A DNA stretch of 64,000 bases from Elusimicrobiota bacterium (GCA_016194745.1 JACQBA010000009.1:1-64000); one strand, 5' to 3'. Positions 45,398 through 53,932 are shown, numbered from the stretch's first letter. A program made the numbers and translations. The notes: generated by a model from the letters alone, not told the origin.

Positions 45398-46648
45398 CTA
45401 GCGGATGTTCGCCGCGTTGATGAGGCCGATGCCCTGCTCCTCGGCCGAGAGTCCAGGCAATCGCTGCGCCGCTCCCGTGAGAGCCGCCTTGACGGCCGCG
45501 GGACCGCGCGCGCCGCGGGCCACGGCGAGCGCCGCCAGCCCCGCCACGTGCGGACACGCCATCGACGTGCCGGAGTACGCCTTCACGCCGCTCGCGTCGT
45601 GGGACAGCGGGACGGTCGACGGGATCTTCGCGCCGGGCGCGATGTAGGAGACCTCCGGACCGCGGCTGGACCACTTGGCGATCGCGTCCGCCTCGTCGAG
45701 ACCCGAGACCGCGATGACTCCCTCGTACTTGGCCGGATAGCCGACCGGGCCCGAGTTCCCGCGGTTGTCGCCATTGCCGGCCGCCGCGATGACGGTCACG
45801 CCCGCCTGCAGGGCCATGTTGATGATCTCTTTGAGGAAAGGGATCTCCTGCGGAGCGCCCAAGCTCATGTTGATGACGTCGACCTTGTTCTGCGTGCACC
45901 AATTGACGCCGCCCATGATGCTGAACACCGAGCCCTGTCCTTCCTTGTTGAGCACCTTCACCGCGTACAACGTGGCTTTCGGCGCCACGCCGACCACGCC
46001 TCGGCCGTCTTGCTTGGCGGCGACGATGCCGCCGACGTGAGTGCCGTGAAAATGGTCGTCGGTCCACGGCTTTCCTTCCTCGACCGCGTTATGGCCGCCG
46101 GCGACTTGCCCCTGAAGATCCGGGTTCGCCGCGTCGATGCCGGTATCGACGATGCAGACCTTCACGCCCTGACCCTGGTTGGATCCCCAGACCGCGGGCG
46201 CGTTCACTCGCCGGACGCCCCACTGCACCTCATCGGCCGCGGCGGCCTTGGGTCGCGCGCCGACGCCGTCGAGCTTCGGCAGCTCCTTGAGCGTCGACTC
46301 GACGCTCGGAAGCGTGACGCCCTGGAGCGATTGCGGCGCCGACTCGATCCACTGCGCCCAGAAATCGCGCTGAACGTCGCGCACCTTCTCGTTCGCCTTC
46401 AGGACGGCCTCGGCCGCCTGCAGGGAGCCCGGCTGCGACTCGACCAGGAACAGACGCGCCTCGGCGATTTCGCCGACGATGTTGAGCCTCTGGGCCGCGA
46501 TGATCTTGCGGCCTTCCTCGATCGACACTCCCGACCTAAAACCGACAATGAGGCGGTTCTCCACGTTCTGCGCCGTGATCCCCGCCGCCCATCCGGTCGA
46601 CGCGGCGATCGCCAGCGCCCACCCCGTAATAAGCATCCGCTTGAGCAT
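45398..46648 (-). CDS. exported subtilisin-like serine protease (S8)
   Basis: 416 residues. The start MLKRMLITGWALAIAAS has a GGGAGGG Shine-Dalgarno sequence and gives a signal peptide. An I9-type propeptide (about 25-115, NRLIVGFRSGVSIEEGRKII) precedes the S8 catalytic domain with Asp in VCIVDTGIDAANPDL, His in DDHFHGTHVGGIVAA, oxyanion Asn in IAAAGNGDNRG and Ser in YSGTSMACPHVAGLAALA. The complete triad predicts an active extracellular endoprotease. A longer frame to 46840 has no signal peptide at its start. AGGCCCA-type boxes lie upstream. Confidence 0.93.
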   Translation of the reverse strand: MLKRMLITGWALAIAASTGWAAGITAQNVENRLIVGFRSGVSIEEGRKIIAAQRLNIVGEIAEARLFLVESQPGSLQAAEAVLKANEKVRDVQRDFWAQWIESAPQSLQGVTLPSVESTLKELPKLDGVGARPKAAAADEVQWGVRRVNAPAVWGSNQGQGVKVCIVDTGIDAANPDLQGQVAGGHNAVEEGKPWTDDHFHGTHVGGIVAAKQDGRGVVGVAPKATLYAVKVLNKEGQGSVFSIMGGVNWCTQNKVDVINMSLGAPQEIPFLKEIINMALQAGVTVIAAAGNGDNRGNSGPVGYPAKYEGVIAVSGLDEADAIAKWSSRGPEVSYIAPGAKIPSTVPLSHDASGVKAYSGTSMACPHVAGLAALAVARGARGPAAVKAALTGAAQRLPGLSAEEQGIGLINAANIR

Positions 46649-46730
46649 TTTTCCCTCCCTTAGATCGGCCCTCCGCCACCCGCGGCGCGCGCCGGCCTTG
46701 GAATGGGAAAAACATAGCATATAGATCCTA

Positions 46731-46784
46731 AGGCCCACAACTAATATAGGTCCTTCGTCCCTTGTCGAAGAGCCGATAGGCCCA
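46731..46784. promoter_or_regulatory. AGGCCCA-type boxes upstream of the protease gene
   Basis: AGGCCCA (46731-46737), TATAGGTCC (46745-46753) and GATAGGCCCA (46775-46784) lie in the 158-bp gap between the CheY-like gene and the protease. They resemble the cluster at 40296-40354, also in front of an exported-protein gene. Confidence 0.4.
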
Positions 46785-46806
46785 GCATGTGGAGACGCGG
46801 ACGGCG

Positions 46807-47175
46807 TCAGGCGGGAAGAAGCTGGGAGACGACGCCCCAAAGTCGATCGAGATCGCCGGATTTGGAGACGAAGCGAATCTTCGAGCTCAACGGCAGCATA
46901 CGCGACACCTTGTCCTCGTCCTGCCCGGAGAAGATGACGATGGGCACGTGGGCCGTCGACGACATGTCGCGCAGGACGCTCGTCGCGGTCACGCCCTCCA
47001 CGTTGGGCATGCTGAGGTCCATGATGACCAGATCCGGCATCTCCTGGAGCGTCGCCGCGTAGGCTTCCGCGCCGTCTCCGGCCTCCAGCACCTTGCAGCC
47101 CCTGTCTTCGAGAAAATCCCGCAGGAGGATGCGCGTTTCGCGCACGTCGTCCACGACGAGAATGGTATGCGCCAT
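46807..47175 (-). CDS. single-domain CheY-like response regulator
   Basis: 122 residues, receiver domain only: ILVVDDVRETR, phosphoacceptor D53 in VIMDLSMPNVEG, VIFSGQDEDK and a conserved-Lys position K105 read as VSKSG instead of the common KP. There is no output domain, so it signals by protein contact. MAHTILVV at 47175 is chosen; the longer frame covers the divergent gene's promoter. A GAAG-type Shine-Dalgarno sequence lies upstream. Cognate kinase not evident. Confidence 0.9.
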   Translation of the reverse strand: MAHTILVVDDVRETRILLRDFLEDRGCKVLEAGDGAEAYAATLQEMPDLVIMDLSMPNVEGVTATSVLRDMSSTAHVPIVIFSGQDEDKVSRMLPLSSKIRFVSKSGDLDRLWGVVSQLLPA

Positions 47176-47237
47176 AAGGCCTTCTTCAGGAGGATAGAGC
47201 CGAAAGCTTGCGCTGTCAAGGGGGTACCTTGACCCTA

Positions 47238-47265
47238 TTGACAACCTGAAAATCGGGGCTAAACT
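47238..47265 (+). promoter_or_regulatory. candidate promoter TTGACA-16-TAAACT
   Basis: TTGACA at 47238-47243 and TAAACT at 47260-47265, 16 nt apart, lie 7 nt before the ATG at 47273. This is one of the few consensus -35 boxes seen in the window, and the start codon is again very close to the -10. Confidence 0.45.
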
Positions 47266-47272
47266 ATGACGG

Positions 47273-47986
47273 ATGATCAGCCTCTGCCCTAAATGCGGCG
47301 GCGGAAGGGTGCGATTCTCCTCAGGATTCCTGCGTAATTTGTTCCGCACCGTGATCGGCAGCCGAAAGCGTTTCTGTTTCGATTGCGGGGGCCGCTGGAT
47401 CTCCGATTCCAGAGAAGGCGGGCCGTGGCCCCTGCGGCTCACTCTCGCGAGCGCGCCCGTCGCGGTTCTTTGGGGGTTCATCGCCCTGGACGCGAGCCGC
47501 TCCATCCCGTACCGCGATCCCACCGCGAGCCCCTACGCGAGGTACTACTTCGAATCCGAAGGGGCGACCGGTCATCAACTAGGCAGCGTCGCCGTACGAG
47601 GCACCGCCATGAGCCTTCAAGCGCCGCTCTCCAAGGCGGAGGCCGAGCGGCTCGGCCTCCCGCCCCCCGCGGCGCCAGGCTCGACGGAGAACGGCCTCCG
47701 TCCGCCGGCCGCCGCTCGCCTTCGATCGTCGTCCGCCGCGATCGCCTTTGCCGGGGCGAAGGCCGAGTCTGGAGGCATGTTCTCGGGACCCCTGATGTCC
47801 TTCATCACCAATTTTCTCAAGTCTCAGTTCGGAGGACAGAACATCAGCCGCGGGCAGATCGACTCGGTGCTGAAGCAGGACAAGAGGACCCTATGGAACA
47901 AGTACGGGAAGTATTTCGGCTCAAAAGAGGAGGCGAAGCAGGCCTACGAACAAGTACAACGGAACAAGGGCGCCTACGGCTATTGA
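47273..47986 (+). CDS. zinc-ribbon membrane protein, function unknown
   Basis: 237 residues. The N-terminal zinc ribbon uses CPKCGG (C5/C8) and CFDCGG (about 35-40). A single hydrophobic segment follows at about 56-72 (LTLASAPVAVLWGFIAL), then an Ala/Pro/Ser-rich linker and a C-terminal helical part, FLKSQFGGQNISRGQIDSVL and SKEEAKQAYEQVQRNKGAYGY. The topology would be cytosolic ribbon, membrane, outer tail. Not recognised. It is first of a series of poorly described envelope genes. Confidence 0.7.
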   Translation: MISLCPKCGGGRVRFSSGFLRNLFRTVIGSRKRFCFDCGGRWISDSREGGPWPLRLTLASAPVAVLWGFIALDASRSIPYRDPTASPYARYYFESEGATGHQLGSVAVRGTAMSLQAPLSKAEAERLGLPPPAAPGSTENGLRPPAAARLRSSSAAIAFAGAKAESGGMFSGPLMSFITNFLKSQFGGQNISRGQIDSVLKQDKRTLWNKYGKYFGSKEEAKQAYEQVQRNKGAYGY

Positions 47987-48399
47987 GCCTGCTCGCCGAG
48001 CTTGGCGGCGGCCGCCGCGAAGATCTCGCCGCTGATCCCGACGAGATGGGGGTCCTGATCGTCGGCCATGATGATCTTTCCGGATTTGGAGCGCTTATCG
48101 CCCTGGGCGTAGACGACGATCTCGCGCTCCTGGACCGAGATGCTCAGTCGATAATGAAGCACCAGCTCGTCGTCGATATGCCAGTCTTTGGGCTTGGTGA
48201 CGAGGAGCCAGCGGTTGCGGTCGGCAGACAGAAGCTCCTCGCCGCGCTCCTCCAAGACTCGCCTGACCGTTTCGTACAAGAGAGGGCGGGCCGCCTGGAA
48301 CCGCGCTCTGCGGGCGAAGGTCTGCGGGGTCGCGCAGGCGGCGCTTCCAATAGCGAGGCAGAAGATCGTCCGGCGGACTCCTCGGCCAAGCCCTGGCAT
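47980..48399 (-). CDS. small exported protein (possible lipoprotein), function unknown
   Basis: 139 residues. A basic start and hydrophobic stretch TIFCLAIGSAACATPQ suggest a signal peptide, with a poor lipobox (SAAC). The mature part has an alpha/beta pattern: FQAARPLLYETVRRVLEERGEEL, RWLLVTKPKDWHIDDELVLHYRLSISVQEREIVVYAQGDK. This resembles small periplasmic DUF proteins, but no family is assigned. It overlaps the convergent zinc-ribbon gene by 7 nt. Confidence 0.65.
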   Translation of the reverse strand: MPGLGRGVRRTIFCLAIGSAACATPQTFARRARFQAARPLLYETVRRVLEERGEELLSADRNRWLLVTKPKDWHIDDELVLHYRLSISVQEREIVVYAQGDKRSKSGKIIMADDQDPHLVGISGEIFAAAAAKLGEQAQ

Positions 48400-48471
48400 T
48401 CGCCCAGTCTAGCAAAAGGAAAACAGGTGGATTTGTTAGCGCTTTGTTGCCGGTCCGGCCCTAACCTAAAA

Positions 48472-48484
48472 CTAGACATTTAGA
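48472..48484 (+). promoter_or_regulatory. CTAGACATTTAGA box
   Basis: This 13-mer lies 46 nt before the start at 48530. It recurs with one change as CTAGGCATTTAGA at 54799-54811 before the large L,D-transpeptidase gene. A looser form, TAGCATATAGA, occurs near 46715 upstream of the protease. Possible shared operator. Confidence 0.4.
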
Positions 48485-48529
48485 ACCGTCGTCCCTGGGA
48501 CGTTTCAGATGTTTGATTCGGAGGATTCG

Positions 48530-50212
48530 ATGCCGACCAAGAACCTACCGCCCATCAAGCCTCGAGAGCAGGCGGTCGCGATATACAAGAAAGAGCAGTC
48601 GCGAAAGAAAGGACTCTTTTCGTCGCTATTGTCGCGCATCGGAGCTCTGTTCGGCCGCGGAGCAGGTGCGGGCGCGCCTCCGACGTTCACGGCAGCCACC
48701 GGCGGCGGCTCGCTGCTCCAGACGGTTTCCTCGCAGGGTCTGCTTTTCACGATCGCTTCCTCGAAGGCCGGATTCTTCGCGGTGGGCTTGGGCGTCATGG
48801 CCGCCGCGGTCGTCATCGGCGTCGTCGCCACGCAGTGGAAGAACTGGACGACCGCCTCTCCGGCCATGCCGCAGACGTCCCAGCAGCCCGCGGCGCCCGC
48901 CTTCGCCTCGACCAAGGACGCCCCGACCAGGCCCCAGATCAAGGGAGCGCAGGCCGGAAGCCGCGAGTCGACGACTCCCGGGGGCATCAGCTCGCTCAAC
49001 TATCTCAAGATGCCCGGCACCGAGACCGTGGCGGCGCCGGAGGACACCGGGACCGCCGCAGCGCCGTCCTCGGAGAACTACGCCTCGGTCATCAAGGAAG
49101 CCAAGGCTCGGGGCGGCAAGCCGAAGGCGGAGGCCGGGAAGGAGCCGGCGAAGCCTCAGATCTCGGCCATGAAGGGCTCGGTCAGCCCGTCCTTGTCGGG
49201 AAAGGGCGGCGGCGGATCGGGCGGTGGCGGGCGGCTTCTCTCGGCGCAGAAGGGCGCGTACTCCGCCGATAAGGGCGGGGGCGGCGGCTCGGCGCCGAAC
49301 GGCTACAAGAACGGCGTGAAGGTCGGCATGCGCGATCCCGTCCGAAAAGGATCGCTCCACGCCGGCAAGAACATCTCGATCCCGATGAAAGGAGCGCTCA
49401 GCCAGGCTTTCGGCGCGCGCGCCGACAACTTCCGCGCCATGCATAACTCCGGACAGGGCACGAGCCAGGCAGCGGGTTCGACGTATGACGGCGGCGGGCG
49501 CCGCTCCATGCTCGGCAATTCCCGGGCGACCAGCGCCAGCGGCAACCTCGACAGCAAGAACGTCTCCGTGAACGGCCCGGAGCCGAAGGAAGAGCTTCCG
49601 ACGCCCCCGCCTTTGGGCAAGACGAAGAACGAATCTCCCTGGCAGAACGCCATCATGGCCGCGATGGGCCTGCTCTCGCTGATGAAGATGCTGATGGGCA
49701 TGGCGAAGCAGCAGAAGGCGGCCGCGAAAGCGAATCCCGACCCCAATTCCCGCATGCAGCAGGAGCAATTGGCGGAACAGTTGGAGCAGCAAGGCATCGA
49801 GAAGGGCCTCGAGGGCCAGGCGCTTACCGACTACATCGAGAACGGGATGAATCAGCCCGGGGCTACCGGCACTCTGGGCGAGAGCCTCGGCGGCTCTTCG
49901 CCGAACTCCGGCGCAGGCGGGGAGAATCTTAAAGGACTCGAGATGCCCAGCATGCCGCCCATGCCGCCCCCGTCCGGCGGCGGAGACAATTCCCCGCAAT
50001 ATACTCCTCCGAAGAAAGAAGAGAAAGAAGAACCGCAGCCGATCAGCGTGAGCCGTAACGACAACGGCATGCCTCACGGCGGCGGCGGCGGCGGTGCGAC
50101 GCCCGGCGCGGATGGAATCATGGTGGATCCGGGCAAGACGCAGACCATCGGCACCGCGAGCGGCGGCACGGTGGAGATGCCCGACGGCCCTGCGGCCAAT
50201 TCGGTCGTTTAA
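48530..50212 (+). CDS. large low-complexity membrane-anchored protein, function unknown
   Basis: 560 residues. ATG 48530 is preferred over 48509 because of GGAGGA 5 nt upstream. A basic cytosolic N-terminus (1-45) is followed by a transmembrane helix at about 82-102 (FFAVGLGVMAAAVVIGVVATQW). A long predicted-disordered exterior is rich in Gly, Pro, Ser and Lys (GGGGSGGGG, GGGGG), then a Met-rich hydrophobic helix (about 372-391, AAMGLLSLMKMLMGMA), a Gln/Glu coil (QQEQLAEQLEQQG) and a Gly/Pro/Met tail. No catalytic motif. It is coupled to a second anchored protein 10 nt downstream. Confidence 0.7.
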   Translation: MPTKNLPPIKPREQAVAIYKKEQSRKKGLFSSLLSRIGALFGRGAGAGAPPTFTAATGGGSLLQTVSSQGLLFTIASSKAGFFAVGLGVMAAAVVIGVVATQWKNWTTASPAMPQTSQQPAAPAFASTKDAPTRPQIKGAQAGSRESTTPGGISSLNYLKMPGTETVAAPEDTGTAAAPSSENYASVIKEAKARGGKPKAEAGKEPAKPQISAMKGSVSPSLSGKGGGGSGGGGRLLSAQKGAYSADKGGGGGSAPNGYKNGVKVGMRDPVRKGSLHAGKNISIPMKGALSQAFGARADNFRAMHNSGQGTSQAAGSTYDGGGRRSMLGNSRATSASGNLDSKNVSVNGPEPKEELPTPPPLGKTKNESPWQNAIMAAMGLLSLMKMLMGMAKQQKAAAKANPDPNSRMQQEQLAEQLEQQGIEKGLEGQALTDYIENGMNQPGATGTLGESLGGSSPNSGAGGENLKGLEMPSMPPMPPPSGGGDNSPQYTPPKKEEKEEPQPISVSRNDNGMPHGGGGGGATPGADGIMVDPGKTQTIGTASGGTVEMPDGPAANSVV

Positions 50213-50222
50213 GGAGGATTGC

Positions 50223-50864
50223 ATGCTCGAGCGCGCTTGGGAGCTCGTAAAGCGGCATAGCGTCTGGATCAATCTCGCGATCAGCCTGGCGCTGATCGCG
50301 CCCTACGCGATCAACAAGCTCTCAATCCATTTCGGGAAGCGCCCTGCGAGCGCCGAGCAAACTCGGAGGGCGGCGGCTCCGGCCAAGCCGATCACCGACG
50401 CGCCGGAAGGCCTTCCCGGCGAGGACGATGCGGAGGCGGCGGCGGTGTATCAAGCGAGGATTCTCGTCCCGGCGGAAGCCGACCCTTCGACAGAGGGCGC
50501 TCAGGAGCAGCTTTCGCGCGAGGCGCAAAACGAGCTAAGCGCGCTCGCCTTCAACAAGTCCTTCAAGGCGCCCGAGATCGCCGGATCGGGATCGGTCGGC
50601 GCCGCGCCCCCGGCTCAAGCCGCCGCGGCCGGCCGCGCCTCCGAGGAGACGGCCACGTGGGAGAACGCGATCCAGATGAAGGCCCCGGCCAAGGAGGCCT
50701 CCGCCGACGCCGGAGCCGGCAAGCAGAAGATCGCCGCCGGGATCCAAGGCCTGCGAGGCGGCAACGGCATGGCCGGCGGGATCGCCAAGCCGTTCAATCA
50801 GAAGAAATTTTCCGCGGACAACCAGAAGCCCGGCATCGGCGACGCCTACTCGGCCAAGCGCTGA
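50223..50864 (+). CDS. membrane-anchored Ala-rich protein, partner of preceding gene
   Basis: 213 residues with AAGGAGG Shine-Dalgarno. A short cytosolic N-terminus, one transmembrane helix (about 14-32, WINLAISLALIAPYAINKL), then an Ala/Glu/Pro-rich extended region and a C-terminal basic part with KKFSADNQKPGIGDAYSAKR. The FSAD/AYSA phrases echo AYSADKG in the upstream protein. The two genes probably encode components of the same envelope structure (inference). No known family. Confidence 0.7.
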   Translation: MLERAWELVKRHSVWINLAISLALIAPYAINKLSIHFGKRPASAEQTRRAAAPAKPITDAPEGLPGEDDAEAAAVYQARILVPAEADPSTEGAQEQLSREAQNELSALAFNKSFKAPEIAGSGSVGAAPPAQAAAAGRASEETATWENAIQMKAPAKEASADAGAGKQKIAAGIQGLRGGNGMAGGIAKPFNQKKFSADNQKPGIGDAYSAKR

Positions 50865-51195
50865 GCCCTCCGCGGGACGGACGCCACGGCCGGCCCGCCG
50901 GGACTAGGTCCCGGCGGGCCGTCGCACCTCCAGCGCGGACCCGCCCGTCGGCGCGTATCGAGTGCGTGCCGGCTTACCGCGCGAGTGCCGAATCATCCGG
51001 CCTCGCTCATAGCATGCGCTCGCGCTCCGGCCGCCGCCATGGACGCCGTGTGAAGGATTTGCCGCCCGCGGGTCGCGACACCGAAGCGAGGAGAAAGATT
51101 GACAGGCTCTCCATGGACCTCGCGCAAGGCCACCGGTACACTCAATGCGACTGACGGACGTTGCCGGAACCATGCAACAAATCGCGAGGTGCGGC
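50865..51195. other. 331-bp intergenic region
   Basis: It begins with the strong hairpin at 50892-50920. Further on, TTGACA (51099-51104) and GGTACACT (51135-51142) are possible but badly spaced promoter elements for the DUF2383-like gene. No convincing coding sequence or RNA is seen. Confidence 0.5.
50892..50920 (+). terminator. 13-bp perfect stem, 3-nt loop
   Basis: GGCCCGCCGGGAC and GTCCCGGCGGGCC flank TAG, 28 nt after the last gene of the envelope pair. The stem is very stable but lacks a T-tract. Confidence 0.6.
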
Positions 51196-51648
51196 ATGAC
51201 AATTGAACAAGACGACGAGGAGAATCTCGCGCCGCTCGTGCGGGGAGAGCTCGCTGCGGTAGAAACATACAAGCAGGCTCTGGAAAAGGTAGGCGGCATC
51301 GCCGGCGGGGCGGAGCTCCGGCGCATTGAATCGGAACACGAGGACGCCGTACGAGAACTTCAGGAGCACATGACCGAGTGGGACGTGAAGCCTCCGGAGG
51401 ATTCTGGCCTTTGGGGCTCCTGGGCGAAGGCCGTCGAGGCGACGGCCAAGGTCTTCGGCGTGAAGGCGGCGATCAAGGCGCTGAAGGAGGGCGAGGAGAA
51501 AGGGATCCACGACTACGAGGATGCCCTCCGCAACGAAGCCCTCGACGCCGAGATCCGACAGATCATCAGTTCGGACCTGCTGCCCAAGACGCGGGAGCAC
51601 GTGACCGTGCTGAATCGGCTCCTGCAGCAGCCGGGCGCCGCGCGCTAG
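51196..51648 (+). CDS. PA2169/DUF2383-like four-helix-bundle protein
   Basis: About 150 residues, nearly all helical. It shows the ferritin-like pattern of DUF2383/PA2169 proteins: LAPLVRGELAAVETYKQALEKVG, RIESEHEDAVRELQEHM, AIKALKEGEEKGIHDYEDAL and TREHVTVLNRLL. Glu/His pairs in the helices could bind metal. Family members are linked to stress, without an established biochemical role. ATG 51196 is chosen with GAGGTG upstream. It ends in a clear intrinsic terminator. Confidence 0.8.
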   Translation: MTIEQDDEENLAPLVRGELAAVETYKQALEKVGGIAGGAELRRIESEHEDAVRELQEHMTEWDVKPPEDSGLWGSWAKAVEATAKVFGVKAAIKALKEGEEKGIHDYEDALRNEALDAEIRQIISSDLLPKTREHVTVLNRLLQQPGAAR

Positions 51649-51653
51649 ATCGC

Positions 51654-51699
51654 GAGGCCGGGTCTTTCCGACGCCCGGAGACCCGGCCTCGTCATTTTT
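51654..51699. terminator. 12-bp stem intrinsic terminator with T-tract
   Basis: GAGGCCGGGTCT (51654-51665) pairs with AGACCCGGCCTC (51679-51690) and is followed by GTCATTTTT. Textbook form for the plus-strand gene. The convergent minus gene ends at 51692. Confidence 0.9.
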
Positions 51700-52051
51700 C
51701 CGAAGGAGGATCCTGGGCGATCCGCTTGCGCGGCGTCACGTACGGCGCGGTATCGAACCCCTCGCGGTCGTCTGCCCAGGCCGACAGCACGCCTTTCGAA
51801 GGAAACAGGAACTGGAGCCGAGGATTGGGCAAGGGAGGCTTCGGGCGCACGGGAAATCCTCCCGTGTCCAGCGACGACACCGTCACCACTTTTCCCGGCA
51901 CCTTGAAGACCGACCCGAAGTACTCCGCCAGCTCGGCCGTGGTGAACGCGGCCATGGCGAATCCTTGGCGCGTCTTGACGCACACGGGGCCCCCGTAGAC
52001 AACGCCGTCCTTTTCGACGGGGCCTTGATAGAGACAGAAGATATCGCCCAT
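51692..52051 (-). CDS. hypothetical protein
   Basis: 119 residues with a beta-rich pattern: IFCLYQGPVEKDGVVYGGPVCVKT, FTTAELAEYFGSVFKVPGKVVTVSSLDTGG, and Pro/Lys-rich ends. No signal peptide, membrane helix or recognised motif. It lies 4 nt downstream of the hydrolase gene, so it is probably in the same transcript. Function unknown. Confidence 0.6.
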   Translation of the reverse strand: MGDIFCLYQGPVEKDGVVYGGPVCVKTRQGFAMAAFTTAELAEYFGSVFKVPGKVVTVSSLDTGGFPVRPKPPLPNPRLQFLFPSKGVLSAWADDREGFDTAPYVTPRKRIAQDPPSEK

Positions 52052-52055
52052 CGCT

Positions 52056-53084
52056 CTAGCGCAGTCCCCGAAGGAACGCGGCGGCGTCCGCGGCGGGCAC
52101 GACGCGTGTACGGCCCGTCGACGGCGACACTACGACGACTCCGGAAGCGATCTCGAAACCGTTCGTCGCGATCAAGTCGAGAACGTCGGCGAAGGCGCGG
52201 GGCTGCTCGGACGGGATGATATGGCCCGCGCCTTCGATCAAGACGAGGAGGGCGTCCGTTCGGGACTCGAGGAGGCCGAGGAACGTCTCGATCTGATGGC
52301 TCCTCAGCGGGCGCGCTTCCCCTCCGCCGAGGATGAAAACGCGGCGGGTCTCGGCGGGAAGCTCGAGTCCCTTCCAGGCGAACCCCTCGGTCGCGCGGCT
52401 CATGACCGTGTAGCCCTCGATCATGTCCTCCCGGCGCGAGGCGGGTAGGTCGAACTGCCGGAGGGTCGCGTCGACTTGCCCGCGCCAAACGCTCTTGTAC
52501 GACTGGTCCAAGGACGCGCGGGTGATGCCGGGACCGAAGACGGGATTCCACAGCTCCGCCGCGCGCAGCGTCTGGCGATAGCGATCCAGGTCGGGATTCT
52601 GGGCCGCGGCCGAGGTGAGAGGCGCCGTCTCAATGATCAGAGGAAAGCCGCGAAGGTAGGGCGACACCGCGCCCGAGTAGGACAAGGACACCGGGATGAG
52701 TCGGGTTCCCGAAAGCGATGCGGCGAAGGACTCCGCCTCCTCCGCCAAGTCCTCGAGCGAAAGGTCCTTGGCTCGAAAGGCGGGCCGCTCGCCTTCCTCC
52801 AACGCGGCGATCGAAAGCGGCTGGACGCTGAAATTGAACGTGGCGACGCCATAGCCCTTCGCCGCAATGGCTTTGGCCGCCGGTTCCTCGGCCAGGAGGG
52901 AGCGGTTCACGCCGGGAAGCATGAGGAAGGTCGGCTTGCCCGCGTGGGACGGCCGGATCGTCTGCGTGAAGAGGACTCGTCCTGGACCGATCCGGTGCGT
53001 CTCTCCGCTCAGGGCCGCCGCGGGACCGGGCCGAGCGACCAGGAACGCGGCGGCGAGCGAGAACGCGATGCGGTATCGGAGCAT
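52056..53084 (-). CDS. exported alpha/beta-hydrolase
   Basis: 342 residues. The signal peptide MLRYRIAFSLAAAFLVARPGPAAA is followed by an alpha/beta-hydrolase core: PTFLMLPGVNRSLL (oxyanion loop), nucleophile elbow in VSLSYSGAV (SxSxG variant of GxSxG), VFILGGGEARPLRSHQIE and catalytic His in IEGAGHIIPSEQPRAFADV. It is likely a periplasmic esterase/lipase-type enzyme; substrate unknown. MLRYR is chosen because the longer frame overlaps the divergent transpeptidase gene. Confidence 0.8.
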   Translation of the reverse strand: MLRYRIAFSLAAAFLVARPGPAAALSGETHRIGPGRVLFTQTIRPSHAGKPTFLMLPGVNRSLLAEEPAAKAIAAKGYGVATFNFSVQPLSIAALEEGERPAFRAKDLSLEDLAEEAESFAASLSGTRLIPVSLSYSGAVSPYLRGFPLIIETAPLTSAAAQNPDLDRYRQTLRAAELWNPVFGPGITRASLDQSYKSVWRGQVDATLRQFDLPASRREDMIEGYTVMSRATEGFAWKGLELPAETRRVFILGGGEARPLRSHQIETFLGLLESRTDALLVLIEGAGHIIPSEQPRAFADVLDLIATNGFEIASGVVVVSPSTGRTRVVPAADAAAFLRGLR

Positions 53085-53168
53085 GATGGGAATTATTTGA
53101 TAATTGCCCATTGCTGATAAGGGGCTCTGGACCTGCTCGCGGTGGTGACTCCTGACCCAGGTTGCTGT

Positions 53169-53174
53169 TATAAT
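53169..53174 (+). promoter_or_regulatory. -10 TATAAT, 6 nt before transpeptidase start
   Basis: A perfect TATAAT, six bases, then ATG 53181, and no Shine-Dalgarno sequence. Predicted leaderless message. Confidence 0.6.
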
Positions 53175-53180
53175 CCCCTC

Positions 53181-53927
53181 ATGACCGCGCGCAACCTGCT
53201 CGCCGGACTCGCCTGCGCCGCCGCCGTCTCCGCCTCCGCGGCCAAGTCTTTCAAGGAGACGCAGCTCGAGTTCCCCCGCGTGCGCGCCGCGGCCGAGAGC
53301 AAGGCGAAGGGGCTTGAGAAGCTCTTCAGCGACAAGAAGCTCCAGTGGCCGCCCAGCGGACTTTTCCTGCGGGCGTTCAAGTCGGAAGGCCGCCTCGAGC
53401 TCTGGGCGGAGCCGAAGGCGGGCGGGAAGCTCGTGCTCGCCAAGGAGTATCCCATCTGCGCCTCCTCGGGCGAGCTCGGGCCCAAGCGCCGGGAAGGAGA
53501 CGGCCAGGTGCCCGAGGGAGCCTACCGGATCGTCGGATTCAATCCGAAGAGCAACTTCCATTTGTCGCTCGAGGTGGACTACCCGAACGCCTCCGACCGC
53601 GTGCGCAGCGACAAGAAGCGGCCGGGAGGCGACATCTTCATCCACGGGAACTGCGTGACGATCGGCTGCATCCCGATCCAGGACGAGGGCATCAAGGAGC
53701 TCTACTGGGCCGCGGTCGAGGCCCGGTCCGCCGGACAGGGACCGATCCCGGTCCACATCTTCCCTGCGCGACTGACCGACGCGGCCCTCGCGAAACTGGG
53801 CCGGACCGCGTCCCGGCATCTCGGCTTCTGGCGCGAACTTAAGCCTCTCTTCGACCGTTTCGAGAAGGACCGCCGCGTGCCCGAGGTGCGCGTCGCGGCC
53901 GACGGACGGTACCGGCTCTCAGAGTAG
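53181..53927 (+). CDS. YafK-type L,D-transpeptidase
   Basis: 248 residues. The signal peptide (about 1-20, NLLAGLACAAAVSASA) is followed by a YkuD-fold catalytic domain: WPPSGLFLRAFKSEGRLELW, YPICASSGELGPKRREGDGQVPEGAYRI and the active-site segment H155-G-N-C-V-T-I-G-C163, with the catalytic Cys last. The usual Ser two residues before GC is Thr here. YafK/DpaA relatives act on Lpp-peptidoglycan links or 3-3 cross-links in the periplasm. It is followed 5 nt later by an ATP-grasp gene and has a longer paralogue at 54.9-57.0 kb. Confidence 0.9.
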   Translation: MTARNLLAGLACAAAVSASAAKSFKETQLEFPRVRAAAESKAKGLEKLFSDKKLQWPPSGLFLRAFKSEGRLELWAEPKAGGKLVLAKEYPICASSGELGPKRREGDGQVPEGAYRIVGFNPKSNFHLSLEVDYPNASDRVRSDKKRPGGDIFIHGNCVTIGCIPIQDEGIKELYWAAVEARSAGQGPIPVHIFPARLTDAALAKLGRTASRHLGFWRELKPLFDRFEKDRRVPEVRVAADGRYRLSE

Positions 53928-53932
53928 ACCGC

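Noticed and set aside
51099..51142. TTGACA and TACACT as a promoter for the DUF2383-like gene
   Set aside because: The spacing is 32 nt, about twice what sigma70 promoters tolerate, so it is only mentioned in the intergenic note.
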